From assembly GCA_963575745.1 (NCBI GenBank), contig CAUYUJ010016888.1, positions 159,501 to 223,500 of the forward strand: a stretch of DNA of 64,000 nucleotides, written 5' to 3'. The notes below the pieces were generated by a model. It made no database searches. It was not told the DNA's origin and saw nothing but the letters and a program-made list of their open reading frames with translations. Origin of the DNA: Prorocentrum cordatum (lineage: Eukaryota; Sar; Dinophyceae; Prorocentrales; Prorocentraceae). Below, piece after piece: positions 20,810 through 31,830 of the stretch (position 1 is the stretch's first letter; every line of letters begins with the position of its first letter). The position numbers and the translations under genes are program-made.

Positions 20810-21555
20810 CGGCGTGAGCATGTCAATACAGCGGCAACATGCATGTCACATAATACCTTTCTTGGAGGTAGCGTTGAAAATGACAGATGAAACGGGCAAA
20901 ACTCGGAAAGCAGGGCGGTGAACTCGAACCCCCCGAAGACCTCACTGCACGATCCGTCGCCGCGCGGTTTTCAGACCCTGGAAGCCCGAATCGCCCGAGA
21001 CATCCTCCTCGGATAACGACCCTAATCCCCAGGGAAGCCACACTGACTCACCCGACGGTGCGGTCACCGTACTTTTTGGGAATTCACGATGATCGAGGGG
21101 CGCATCTGATAGAGGAGCAGAAAGCTGCACAGGTAAGCACAAACTTCCAGAGGTCCGCGCGGACCTCCAAAAACTTACACGGATAATGTTCTGATGCCTT
21201 GGGTTGGGGGAGGACGGAGGGGGGAAGAGAGGGAGGGATTAAAACAGGGCTAGGATCGGAATAAATCGCTCCAGAGCGTTCCGGAGCGCTCTCAGAGCGT
21301 TCCAGAACGCTCTAAAGCGGCCGCGGCGCCCAATACATCCTCCAAACCCGCCGATTCTCAGAGATTTCGAGTTATCCCGATCCGATTTTGTCAAGATCTT
21401 CGCGTCGTTTTAGGGATGGGGAGAGGCAGTGGGACGGAGGGAAAAAGGGAGATCGCAGCACTCCGGGCCGCGGGTCAGCCCCGGCCCCCGGGCCGCGAGC
21501 GCCCGGCAGGCCGTCCTCGCATTCGCGGGAGACGCCGCATATGTAACAGGGGTGG
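20810..21555. other. Unrecognised region with two small palindromes
   Basis: No gene recognised. 21134-21180 is a fold-back (GAGGTCCGCGCGGACCTC centre) beginning GTAAG and ending CTTAC. 21262-21320 contains AGAGCGTTC-CA-GAACGCTCT and similar nested words. Confidence 0.45.
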
Positions 21556-21561
21556 TGGGTC

Positions 21562-21620
21562 TACCTCCTCCTCCTCCTCCTCCTCCCTCCTCCTCCCTCC
21601 TCCTCCCTCCTCCTCCCCCC
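21562..21620. repeat. (TCC)n tract
   Basis: Short TCC/TCCC tract of about 60 bp. Confidence 0.9.
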
Positions 21621-22430
21621 TGGCGCGGTCACAAGGACCCCGTCTGGAAACAATGGCGGGCGGCGGTGATCAACCTGCATGATCAGGGGGACGTAAGACC
21701 TGGGTACAGGGGACTCGGAAATCCCCGACGAGGTCGTCAAAAAAATGACGAGGCTGAGCCTGCATTTTGACGAGGCCTCCCGCTGCAGACATCCCACGAA
21801 ACTCCTCCTCGTCAAAATCCGAGGCGCGGTCGTCAAAAAACGATGGCGAACCCGAGTCCTGGCAAACCTGGTTCTTACGCTCCCCCGATATGAGGCCTTT
21901 CTGCACCCCCGCGACGAAAACGGGGGCGCCGGCTTTTGCCACGCTTTGGCGTACGCGCCTCGGCGACCATGGGAATCGAAAGGTGCTGCCTTGGGGCGTC
22001 CCCCGCAGCGGCCCAGGGCGAGCAAACGACGGTACAGGTGCCAACTCTGCTCGTGGTCCGTGGGAAGGGAGATGGGGGCTAACATTGGTCTGCCGCCCGC
22101 TGAGCGTCGAAGAAGGCCTGGAGGTCCCTCCACAGGAGGAGCATTCCAAAGTAGCCAAGCAATGATGTTTCGACATTTCTTGGATTTGTGTTCCCGATCT
22201 CGTTCCAGATGTCTCGTCCAGTTTCGTCCTTTCTGGGATGCTTTTCAATCCTTTTCCGACCATTCTTGGATACACCCTGCGAAATGCTTAAGAAATCATG
22301 GGTTAAGAATTTCATAGTCTCAGAATTTGAATAAAAACCCAGAATTTCTATTTAAATCTTGGGATTTACATTGAAACGTTAAGAATAATCGAGACTCTGG
22401 CCGAAAACTTAGGTTTTCTTAAACATCGCC
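21621..22430 (-). other. Unrecognised region with an open minus frame
   Basis: Minus frame 21670-22275 (201 codons) has varied composition and two similar patches, SFFDDRASDFDEEEFRG and HFFDDLVGDFRV. No family recognised; it could be an exon or retroelement debris. 22310-22430 is an unusual AT-rich patch in GC-rich surroundings. Confidence 0.25.
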
Positions 22431-22649
22431 TTAGGTGTACATGTTTTCCACACTTTTCGTCCGAGCCCGACCTGGGGTCGGCAGGGAGGGCTGCCCCCGC
22501 AGCGACTGCAGGGCCGGCCCGCTGCAGGCCGCTCCAGGCCTCCTGCGCTCGGCGGAGCCTGGCGGGCAGCGGTGCTGGTCGCTCCCGTCGCTGCTCGGGG
22601 GGGGTGCGCCAGTTGGTTGGCTCGACGATGGAGCGATCGTAGAATGGCG

Positions 22650-22830
22650 GGGGGGGGATGAGGAGGAGGGAGGAGGAGGAGGAGGAGGAGGAGGAGGAGA
22701 GGCGGAGGAAGGAGAGGATGCAGGAGGAGGATGGAGGAGGAGGAGGGGAGGAGGGAGGGGAAGAGGGGGAGGGGAGGGGGAGGAAGGAGGGGAGGGGGGA
22801 GGAGGAGAGAGAGGAGGAGGAGTGGTCTCG
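22650..22830. repeat. (GGA)n tract
   Basis: Imperfect GGA/GGGA tract, about 180 bp. Confidence 0.93.
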
Positions 22831-23211
22831 CGATCCCTTTGTTGCTGTTTATTCGTCGCCGTGGGGTGCTCTGTCAGGGCTTGCTTGCGGTCCGTGGGTT
22901 GGGCGGTCCCGCTGGCCTGGTGGCCGTCTTTCCGGGGCTCGCGGCCGTCCCTGTCGGAGCCATGGTGGGCCGAGTTGGAGGGTTGGCTGCCTTGGGCGTG
23001 GTGAATGGCCATCGTGCTCTGACGCCCCGGGGTGTTGGAGGGCTGGGCGTTCGCCGACTCAACAGGGTGGTCCACGGCTGTGTTGTCATTGTCAAAGGGG
23101 TGAGTGCGTGAGGGGAAATCACTGTCTTCGTCGTCGTTGAAAGAGGCTCCGAGCCCGAGCGGGTGGAGGTCCTCACCTTCGAGGTCATCCGTGGGTGGGG
23201 ACAAAGGTGCG

Positions 23212-23975
23212 TCAAGTTCGTCGAAATGGTCGGGACCTGGTGGTTCGTCTATGGGAGGTGGTCCTCATTCTGCACTTGGGCCATGCCCCCCCTGACCGAT
23301 GGTGGGCGGGTTTGGCGCCATCGTGGAGAGCTCCGCTCCGACTGGAATATCCCGCTCTTCTGTGGGTGAGCGGTAGCGTCCGGTGTCGCAGGTCATAAAT
23401 GGCGACGGCGGTGGTGTGGAGGACAGCGGCGAACTTGTGGCGCCACTTGGCGGCGTCGGCCGCGCTTTGTGGGATGTTGCGGAGCCTCGCTCCTGAGGTG
23501 GCTAGTTCATCAGCATGCTTGTTAAAAGCTTTAGCAATCGGAGTGATGCACTCATCATTGATGACTTGATCCCCCAAGTGGCTTTCTACCTTTTTGGGTT
23601 TTGAACGAATCGGGTGTCGCTTGGAACACCTGGTGGATTTTCTGCCAAAGATCGTCTCGCAGCCGGACTTGATGTGGTGGTTTTCCTTGTTGAGCAAATC
23701 CTCAAACGCGTCGACGGCCGCCGGGTTGTCGACGAACACGTGTACCGGCCTTTCGGCCGTGGCGACCAAACGAGTCCTGGCGAGGGTTTCTGCCCGTTGT
23801 GCGGACTGTGCCAGACCGTGTGCGCGGTCGCACCAGTAAAGCCGGTGGTCAGGCCCAGAACAGACCCCGAAACCAACACTGGCCAAGAGGGGTGAGCTTG
23901 GTTAGAGCAAGACCCGTCAATGGACGCGTGCACCCATCTGGCTGCGCGCTCATCGGTGTACTCTTGGTCGGATTC
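23212..23975 (-). pseudogene. LINE RNase H fragment
   Basis: Minus strand, two frames. The upstream frame gives WVHASIDGSCSNQAHPSW, the first RNase H strand with Asp in D-G-S. The main frame (224 codons) gives AQRAETLARTRLVATAERPV (alpha-helical Glu), VHVFVDNPAAVDAFEDLL (second Asp) and FNKHADELATSGARL (last Asp in N-x-H-A-D-x-L-A). This is the RNase H of an endonuclease/RT/RNase H LINE. No RT is found upstream, and a frameshift lies near 23850. It is a truncated 3' piece. Confidence 0.65.
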
Positions 23976-23984
23976 GTTTAAAAG

Positions 23985-24180
23985 GGGCCCTGGGACACAC
24001 AAATAAACAGACACATACAACCGTCCCCCATATTTTCCCATATTTTCTGGGTTTTTGTCTTCCCACCCACTTCCCATATTTTCCCACATTTTCTTGGGAA
24101 TCGACAACTAATAATGTCTGTGTTTTTTCCCCTCCTGATCGTTATTTGGGTCCCCTTGGGGTGGTCTCGGGATGGGCTGT
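23985..24180. repeat. Dispersed 190-bp repeat, copy 1
   Basis: Contains CCCATATTTTCCCATATTTT, CTGGGTTTTTGTCTTCCCAC and TTTTCTTGGGAATCGA, and matches 62728-62910 with roughly three quarters identity. It lies directly upstream (in minus sense) of the RNase H fragment. Confidence 0.6.
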
Positions 24181-24427
24181 GTCGGGGATCTTCTGACCCG
24201 GGTCAATCCATACCCGGGACAGCAGGAAACCAAAAACTGCAGTGCAGGAAAAAAAACTGCAACGCAGGTCTTCCCAGACCCGGGTCAGCCGATATGCGCG
24301 GCCGCCTCGCGGCCACGAGCGGCTCGCGAACCCGGTCAGCCAGAGGGGGTCTTCGCAGGATCCTGCAGGATCTGGTGCCCTGGCTGACCCCCGTCTGCAT
24401 TGACCCCCCCTGGAGCCTCGCGCTTCC

Positions 24428-24592
24428 CCCGGAGGGGAGGAGGAGGAGGCTGGAGCGTCTGGGGGGGCCAGCGGGGGGAGGAGGAGGAGGAGGATGAGGA
24501 GCAGGAGGAGAGAGGAGGAGGAGGAGGGAGGAGGATGAGGAGGAGGAGGAGGAGGAGGAGGGGGAGGAGGAGGAGGAGGAGGAGGAGCTCCT
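24428..24592. repeat. (GGA)n tract
   Basis: Imperfect GGA tract with GGAT and GAGCA interruptions. Confidence 0.92.
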
Positions 24593-25261
24593 CGCGCACG
24601 GCCTGGCGCACGGCCCCTCGAGGCTCCCGACTGTGGGAGCCGGCCTTCCGCCGGGGCAGCCCGCGGGCCGAGAGCAGGGCGGGGCCCTCCGCGAGGAGGC
24701 CGCGGGGCAGCCGGCGTGGTGGGAGGTCCTGCCGCTGCTGCTCGGTGGCCATGGCTTTGAGGGCGGCCCTCTGGGAGGGGCTCGGGGGGGACGAAAGGGG
24801 TGGGGATGGCAAAGGGCAATTCGGGCAGACACGCAGCTCACGTGGCTGCTTTTCTTGGGCGTGGCTTAATGGGGGGGTCACAAATAGGGGGGTCAGAAAC
24901 GGTCCCCTTTCGTGCCCCTTTCGGGCCCCTCCGGAGCCCCAGGGGGCTCGTTTAGGCACCGTTTGGGTACCTTTTCGGACCACCCTCGCCCCCCCCCATT
25001 TATGACCCCCCTATTACGCAACGCCCAATTTTCCCAGCGCGTCCCGGCGCCGGGAGGCGCCCATGCATCGAAGAGTGGGCCCGGCGGCGGGGCCGAAACC
25101 AGCTGCATGCAGCAGATTTCGTACCCCCCCCCATTTCCCTATTCCCCCTTTCGTTCGGCCCGAGGGAAGGAGGGAGAGGGAAATGAGGAGCGGGCGTGAA
25201 GGGACATGGCTGCTTCTCCGAGCCCTCCCCGGGCGCGCTCTGACCGGGGAGGGAGGGAAAG
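24593..25261. other. Unrecognised GC-rich region
   Basis: Frames are open on both strands because of GC bias. I see no domain, repeat or RNA signal I can name. Confidence 0.3.
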
Positions 25262-25410
25262 AGTGAAGTCGGGCCTGTCCTCCTTCAGGGGGATTGTGGA
25301 CAACAAAATGAAGAATTGTTAACAAATGCCCCCAGCTGGTCAAAAACAACTGACAAAAATCGTCCCCAGACTATTTTCTGCCTATTCTTGAATACTCCTC
25401 CTCTAGAGCT
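25262..25410. repeat. Dispersed 150-bp repeat, copy 2
   Basis: Partner of 18973-19125. It directly abuts the fold-back element that follows. Confidence 0.6.
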
Positions 25411-25411
25411 C

Positions 25412-25536
25412 GCCATCGCTCGGACGTCCACTCCCTGTGCTTTTTTCGGTTTCGTGCGTGGTGTTTTCGCCAAGTGATCAAGGATGCTCCTCGATGGTCC
25501 TCGCCGAAGGAAAAATGCACACGTCCGAGCGATGCC
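25412..25536. mobile_element. 125-bp fold-back element, copy 1
   Basis: Ends GCCATCGCTCGGACGT and ACGTCCGAGCGATGCC form a 16-bp terminal inverted repeat with one mismatch. The interior (TTTTTTCGGTTTCGTGCG, AAGGATGCTCCTCGATGGTC) is shared with copies at 60321-60450 and 60611-60739. No target duplication is clear. It has no coding capacity. Confidence 0.7.
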
Positions 25537-25539
25537 AAG

Positions 25540-27209
25540 AGAGGGACAGGCCCAACGCAAGGAAAGAAGGAGGCGACGCGCGCGGCGTCGGTCCGGCGGT
25601 GCCAGCCCCAGGAGGGCGGCGCGGGGGGCCCGGGCCCTCCAGAGTCGTCCCGGGCGACGGGCGGTGGACGCGGAGGTGGTGTGGGCGGTCGGACCCGGTC
25701 GGATGCTGGAGCCTGGGTCGGGGAGGCGTACAGTCGGGGCGTTGACCTGAGGAACGAAAGATAAGAAACGAGGCCCCTTTTTCCCATACATGAAACTCAG
25801 ATGTTCCATGGAAGACCTCGGGCAAACCCAAGGAGCACTGTAAAGCAACTGAGGAACACGGAGCCCCTCCCCAACAAAAAGGGTTCCTTCTTCAAGGCCC
25901 CGACTGTAAGGCTCTGGCTCGGGGGGCTCGGGTTGGCCCGACGGGGCCATCGTGAGAACGACGGGACCCAATCTGAAATTTGGCGCGAGCTCCCGCGGCA
26001 AACGTCCCACGACAACTGGACCGTCAACATCCAGGACGCGCTCGTCACAAAGCGTCGGCAAACCCGACTTCCGGCGCACTCGAGTCTTGTCTTACGTTTC
26101 CCCGACGGGAGGCTGAATGTCAGAGTGCTGATCTGGTGCAGTCTGGAGCTGGATGGGTGGTGGTGGAAGTGGAAGGTCGGGCGCTGGGGAGTGAGGGGAG
26201 GATGGGGAGGCAAGTGGTGGGAAGGATGGGGGGGGGAAAGAGGGAGAACGCGGGGACGAGAGCAGGAGCGGCACTCTGGTAGGGGTCAGGAGGGCGCGGC
26301 GGCCGGCAGGGCGTAGTCGGAGGGGGCGGAGGGAGCGGGCAGGGCCCGACAGAGCGAGACCTGTAGCTGGAGGGAGAAGGATGGAGTCGGCGACTCCGAG
26401 GGGAGTGGTTTGCAAAGGGTGCGGTTTGCAACGCGCACCCTAGGGGGCGGGCGAGGACCTCGGCAGAGCTCTCCGCCGCGCCCCGAGGAGGCCCGACGAG
26501 GGCAGCGTAGTGCCCCTCGAGCCCCAGCCGACGCAGATCGCAAACCACACCCGCGCGTAACCGCAGCACTTGTAGTCGCTGATGGGAGGCTGGATGTCGA
26601 GACCCTGGAATCTGGGCGCTGCACTTTCTGCACGCCAGGCGTCTTCGCCCGGTTTCGGGCCCCCGGGCCATCACAGCTCGGTCCAGCTCGAGGCATGCAG
26701 CAGAAAGATGGGGTCTGAGGCTCTGGTCGTGATTCGTTTGCCATGCTGCATTTCTATCGCGACGTCGGATCTCAGGTGGGGGGAGAAAGAGAGATAGAGC
26801 GAGGACTGCAGAGAAACATCGAGACACACAACGAGATATCGGAGGCTGGGGGTGATACTGAAGCGGGACGGGTTCCCCCGACCTGGAACTCGGTGTCAGT
26901 TTCGGTTCGTGTCCTGCGTGACGCGTGCAGGCGTGGCGGAGCTGTGTGACAGCGAGAGAGATCCCAACTTTGATCTGGGGCACGATTCCATCACTTGTTG
27001 CTTCCAATCGGCGGGCGGTGCCCGGGCCGTCCCGCGGTTTCGAAACGGAGTTGTCGCCTGAATAGCAGGCGGCACCACAAGTCGCTTGTCTTTCAAGGGG
27101 GTGCTTCTTGTAGCGAAGAGGACGGCCCGTAGGGACATCTGAGGACGGAACTTGAGACAGGAGGTATATTGCAGCATCGTTGATGCATCTTGAGAACAAC
27201 ATGGACTGT
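25540..27209. other. Unrecognised region, 1.7 kb
   Basis: A plus frame at 25801-26316 (171 codons) and a long minus frame at 26120-27436 cross it, but neither shows a known domain and their composition follows GC bias. I see nothing else to annotate. Confidence 0.25.
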
Positions 27210-27370
27210 ATAAACATACATTTTTGGAGGTCCGCGCGGACTTCTTGGATCTGCGCTGGACCTTCCTTCCTGACGCGCGGAACGCGCCAGGGGCGGCGCC
27301 CAAGGCGCCGCCATGGGGGCCCAGCGCGGATCCAAGAAATCCGCGCAGACCTCCGAAAATTAATGTTTAT
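27210..27370. mobile_element. 161-bp long-arm hairpin element
   Basis: Left arm 27210-27259 (ATAAACATACATTTTTGGAG and on) pairs with 27321-27370 over about 50 bp with few mismatches. The centre is AACGCGCCAGGGGCGGCGCC. A related, more decayed hairpin with nearly the same centre lies at 59755-59920, and its GAGGTCCGCGCGGAC word also occurs at 21154. Consistent with a MITE; no clear target duplication. Confidence 0.65.
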
Positions 27371-28075
27371 GCACCTGTTCTCTTCCTTCTTAGGGTTTTC
27401 GGTCCACCGTGACCCTCCTCTTCGTCTCCTGGGCATCTCTACACGTCGATCGGAAGAAGTAGGTTAAAACATGAAGTAGGAAGGCGGATTAAGTTGATTG
27501 GGTTCAGGCCCCCCCAGAGAATAACAAAACACAGCAAGAGCGTGTCGATTCTTGAAGTAGGAAGGCGCTTGAAGTAGATTGGGATCTGGGAATCCAAAAA
27601 TACCTACTTTCAACGACGGGCGTGTACATGTCCACTGCCCCAGGCCTGGCGCATCCTGGGCCCAGGATGGGCCAAGTATGGGGCAATGGGCACGGTGGGT
27701 TCGTGAGGCGTCGGCGCGCGCAAAGGTTTCTGACACCGCGTCGATCGTTCCACCTTGAATCTCAGTCGCGGGCCCGATCGTTCAACATTGAAATCAGTCG
27801 GGTCCAGTAGCGTCACCGTGTACATTGATGTTTCCGCGTCGCGAAAGTCAACCTTGAACGCCTTCGCCGGCGTCGTTGGCGCGCCAACGCCGCGCGAACT
27901 GCCCGTAATTATGTAGAAATCCCGCCGTCCTTAGAAGGGGGCTGGGCCCCGACCCCTCCGCGACTGCGACAAGCAACTGGCCACCGCCCTCGCGCCCCGG
28001 CCGGCGAGGACGAACCGGAAGCGGCGGCTCACCTGCCGAGCGGGGGCGGAAGCGAAGTTCCCAGATCCCTGACGA
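27371..28075. other. Unrecognised region with CGTTCAACCTTGAACG-like words
   Basis: 27725-27860 resembles 19536-19645 (ACACCGC, GATCGTTC, CCTTGAA). AAGTAGGAAGGCG is directly repeated at 27475 and 27556. No gene recognised. Confidence 0.4.
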
Positions 28076-28078
28076 TAC

Positions 28079-28190
28079 TGTATACGTGTGTATATATATA
28101 TGTTTATGTACAAGCATGTGTATGTCATGTATGTTTATGTGTATGCTTATGTATGTATGTGTGTATGTATGTGTATATATATACATGGAT
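28079..28190. repeat. (TATG)n-like microsatellite
   Basis: Degenerate TATG/TGTA repeats, AT-rich against a GC-rich background. Confidence 0.9.
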
Positions 28191-28854
28191 GCACTAAAAC
28201 CAGGCGCGCTACGCGCGGACTTAGGTTCTAGTCGCAGATGGGCCACGGGTGCCGCTGTGAGCACCGCAATGACCACAACGACGATTTCCAGCGTTCATGG
28301 GCCCGTGCCATCGACGCAGAGAAACGCGTAGTCAGAACGCGGGGTGTCGCGTTCCCGCGTATCTCACAATCTCGCTGCCGCTTTTGTTTGCTTTATCGAA
28401 GTGCGTTTTTGCTCGCCACTCTCACTTCCGCTCTGTCCCATTGTGTCACTCCATTATTTTGCGCTTTTGTTCGGTCTCCCCATGCCCGATCACGCAGACA
28501 TCCGCCGGCTCCTGACGTTGGGGTTGGCTCGGGGCCTCGTTGCTCGCGCGCGGGAGCGCGTTGTTTTTGTTCCTCTTCCTTGTGCTCCAGGCTTTTCGTT
28601 TTCAGCGGGCGTTCAAATGTCGGGTATCTGCAGAAGGCATGCGCAGATGTCCTGGTCATCGATGCCCTTCTCTGCAATCAGTTGTTGTCGAGTCCGTCCA
28701 CGGGAGTGGGGAAGCTTCGGGCACCAAACCTCGCCCTGGCGAAAATCGCACCCGTGGGGTCAAAATGTTCGGGCTCACGTGGGATGCTCAATGACTTGCT
28801 TGGCAAATCCCATGGATGGGGCTGCCTGGAGCTCTGACGGGGCCTCTGGCGGTA
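28191..28854. other. Unrecognised region
   Basis: Two overlapping plus frames of about 200 codons cross it, both Ser/Cys/Arg-rich with no domain that I recognise. Nothing else seen. Confidence 0.25.
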
Positions 28855-29345
28855 CCTTCTGCGCGCTCTGGCGAGGCCTTTCAGGAGGTGCGGGAGGGGC
28901 ACGGGATCAGAGAAATTGTAGTATAGCCGCACCCCGCTCGCTCGGGCGGGTCCGCCCTGCAAGGGTGGGAGGAGCAAGAATCGCGTGAAATAGTATGGTG
29001 TAAAGATGCCCTGCTCTCTCTGGCGGGGGTTTTCCTGGCGCTCTGGCGGGGCCTGCCCAGGAGGGGAGGGAGGAGCACGAAACCTGAGGGAAATAATGGT
29101 ATAGCCACACCCCGTGCGCTCTGACGGGGCTACCTCGGGTGCGGTGGGAAGAACAAGACAGAACAAGGACTGCATATGGTTTTGAAAGACCCCTCTCGCC
29201 CTGCCGGGGCCGCCCTTGAGGGGTGGGAGGGGCACCGCAACTTGTGAAATGATAGGGTGTAGCGATGCCCCGCTCGCTCTGGCGGGGCCTGTCTTGCGCG
29301 CTGGCGGGGCCGTCCCAGGAGAGGAGGGAGGAGCAAGAAAGCTGA
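28855..29345. repeat. About 100-bp tandem repeat, five diverged copies
   Basis: Each unit carries GCTCTGGCGGGGCC, GGAGGGAGGAGCA and GAAATAATGGTATAGCC in the same order, spaced about 95-110 bp. Identity is moderate. Confidence 0.75.
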
Positions 29346-29429
29346 GGGGTGAGGGGAGGAAGAGGAGGGAGGAGGGAATGGAGGCAAGGGGAGGGGGCGG
29401 GAGGGAGGAGGGACGGAGAGGGGAAAGCC

Positions 29430-29930
29430 CGGGCCATCTGGGCCGTCTTGGAGCGCTTCGGGGCCTCCCGCTCCCAGCTTGGGCCTGTCCTGAGGCTCTC
29501 TTGGGCCGTCTGGGGCTCTTCCCGGGCTATGTTCGGGCTCCCTGGGGCCGTCTTGGGGCTCTTCTGGGTGCCTCTTCGGCGGTCGTGGGGCGGTCTTGGG
29601 AGCGTCTGCGGCCGTCTTCGAGCTTTTGGAAGCTCGAGAACGCGAGAAAGCGACAAACATCGAGCAACCCAATGCAAACCAATGACTTGGGCCTCTTTGG
29701 GCTCTCTCGGGACGTCTCTCGGAGCTCTCTTGGGGCCTCCTGGAGGCCTCTTGGGCTGTATTTGCGGTCTGGAACCCATCCTGGGCCACGTTGGGACTGG
29801 CGGGGCTGTCTTGGAGGGGCTTGTCGAAGTCCGGCGGGTGCTTCTGGGCGCGTCTTGGAGCTCTCTGGGGCAGTCTGGGGGCTCCACGGCCCCTCCGGGG
29901 TGCGCTGGGCGCGGTCTCGGAGGCCCCGGT
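29430..29930. repeat. CTCTTGGGGCC minisatellite block (reverse orientation)
   Basis: Same family as block 1 but on the opposite strand. The reversed core is at 29625-29670 (GAGAACGCGAGAAAGCGACA). Confidence 0.6.
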
Positions 29931-30373
29931 CCTCCCATGCGCGCTCGACGAGGCCTGGGTCCTGGGCGCCCGGGCCTCGTGCGCGGGGATATATCCAGAG
30001 AGCTCAACTCCCGCGCCTGGGCGTGCCTCCCGACGGTCCATGTGACAGTGGGCCCCCGCAATCAAGTCGACAATCGGACTTCCTCGGCCGCCCAGACCTG
30101 GCCCCCAAACGAGCTATTTCACAATGGGGCCCCACTGCCAAATGCGCTGGCCACCTCCTCCCACTGATGAGCCGCGCAAGAGCATCCGGATGACCCCTCA
30201 CGAGCTTCGTAACGACAGTGGCCCCAGAGGGGGGCACCCTACCAACAGACCATGGAACACCGAATTTGACAACTTACTTTTTCGGCCTCCCACTGCTAGC
30301 GCCATCCAAAGCGTCTCCATGGCAATTTCCACCGTTCCTTTTTTGTGTGCTCGGCCATCCCATCTGCATCGAT

Positions 30374-30709
30374 CGCATAATCACCGACAGCCTATTCCCC
30401 GCGCCGCGCCCTGCGCGGCCCCTGGCAACTTTCGCGCGCCGCGAATCGCACGCGCCCCGCCGCGGCGCGAAGCGCACGCGGGCGGCCCGCTCCTCCGCGC
30501 GCGCGCGCGCTCCACCTGCGAACACGGCGCGCGACGGCCCCATCCTCCCACCCATTCCCCCAACCCATACCCCGTCCCCCGACCCCAGAAAGTGTAACGG
30601 TGCTCCGGGGGTGCAGAACGACCTTGGGGTGACCAAACCCCCCGAATGGAACACCTGCGTGAAGAAGGCAAGACCCTGGCGTGGCTCGCCAGTAATGCCG
30701 CTCTCCCCA
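30374..30709 (-). repeat. DIRS-like element repeat B2 (3' end)
   Basis: 336 bp, identical by eye to 31190-31525. GC-rich, with a 14-nt GC alternation. It forms the 3' end of the element on the minus strand. Confidence 0.92.
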
Positions 30710-31034
30710 CGGGGAAAGCGAACACTGCCGGCGTCCGGCGCCGCCCTCGCCGACCCGAGCACCCCGCCGGGGGTCGGGATACGGCGGGCGTGTTCGCGCG
30801 CGCAAAACATGTCGCGCACCTGTCAGACGCTACACCTGGTGATGCGACCGCTGCCAGCGGCCGGGAAGGAAGGCCCCCTCCCCGCACGCGCTGACCTGCG
30901 CGGCGTTCTCGCACCTGCGACGCACACGTTCGGCCGACCCGAGGCAGGACCCCTCGCAGCCGGTGCGCATCGCCTCTTGCACGGCGAAGTCCACGCCGGC
31001 GCCCGCCCACCGGGGCCCAGGGTGTGGTGGGTGG
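30710..31034 (-). other. Spacer between A2 and B2 of the DIRS-like element
   Basis: 325 bp of GC-rich sequence not repeated elsewhere in the window. It would form the 3' untranslated part of the element RNA together with A2 and B2. Confidence 0.6.
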
Positions 31035-31193
31035 GAAACAAACCAACAGCAACCGCTGTCGCCAACGCGCTTTGCTCGCACGATCCAATTGCGCGCTCTG
31101 ATGCGCGCAGTCCCTGCGAGCGCGCGCGGGCGTCCCCTTCTGTCATGATTATGGTTCCCTGACCCGAGCCTCCCCGAGCCTAAAGTCAACGCA
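31035..31193 (-). repeat. DIRS-like element repeat A2
   Basis: 159 bp identical by eye to A1 at 38715-38873. It contains a second copy of the recombinase start codon and its first 18 codons (MDRASKARWRQRLLLVCF), which here run into unrelated sequence. Confidence 0.92.
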
Positions 31194-31525
31194 TAATCAC
31201 CGACAGCCTATTCCCCGCGCCGCGCCCTGCGCGGCCCCTGGCAACTTTCGCGCGCCGCGAATCGCACGCGCCCCGCCGCGGCGCGAAGCGCACGCGGGCG
31301 GCCCGCTCCTCCGCGCGCGCGCGCGCTCCACCTGCGAACACGGCGCGCGACGGCCCCATCCTCCCACCCATTCCCCCAACCCATACCCCGTCCCCCGACC
31401 CCAGAAAGTGTAACGGTGCTCCGGGGGTGCAGAACGACCTTGGGGTGACCAAACCCCCCGAATGGAACACCTGCGTGAAGAAGGCAAGACCCTGGCGTGG
31501 CTCGCCAGTAATGCCGCTCTCCCCA
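31190..31525 (-). repeat. DIRS-like element repeat B1
   Basis: 336 bp, identical to B2. It abuts A2 directly; the B1-A2 boundary (31190-31193) reproduces the junction expected in a circular intermediate. Confidence 0.92.
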
Positions 31526-31830
31526 ACGCTGCTCTGGCTCCGCGTTTCTGCACCCCCAACGCTGTTCTGGGTCCGACGCCGCTCCGCAATCGCGCGTCGA
31601 TGTACACGGCGCCCCGTGTCTGAGGCATGCCCGTGCCCCGCGGCTGGGCCCGCGCTCACCTCTCCTGCGCGGACTCCTTCTTTACGGCGAATCCACTGAG
31701 CCTGGCGCGGCACGCTGCACGCCGCGGCCCACCCCCCGCGAATTGCCCTCGCGGAGCGCGCCTTCCGCGCGCCGTAGCACCCAACGCCACGCGTCTAGTA
31801 AGCACCCGCGCCACGCGGCCGGGTCCACTC
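31526..31830 (-). other. Element 3' non-coding region
   Basis: Between the RNase H stop and B1. 31697-31765 is a diverged direct copy of 32020-32080 (GGCACGCTGCACGCC, AATTGCCCTCGCGG), the segment that contains a predicted intron. Nothing else seen. Confidence 0.5.

Noticed and set aside
22310-22435. AT-rich patch as a promoter or origin
   Set aside because: Composition alone. No recognisable core motif and no gene on either side to regulate.
26120-27436. 438-codon minus frame
   Set aside because: It crosses a hairpin element and GC-biased sequence, shows no domain, and overlapping frames on both strands are equally open.
30381-31088. 235-codon frame starting like the recombinase
   Set aside because: Only the first 18 codons match because repeat A2 duplicates the gene start. 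The rest is spacer and B2 repeat.
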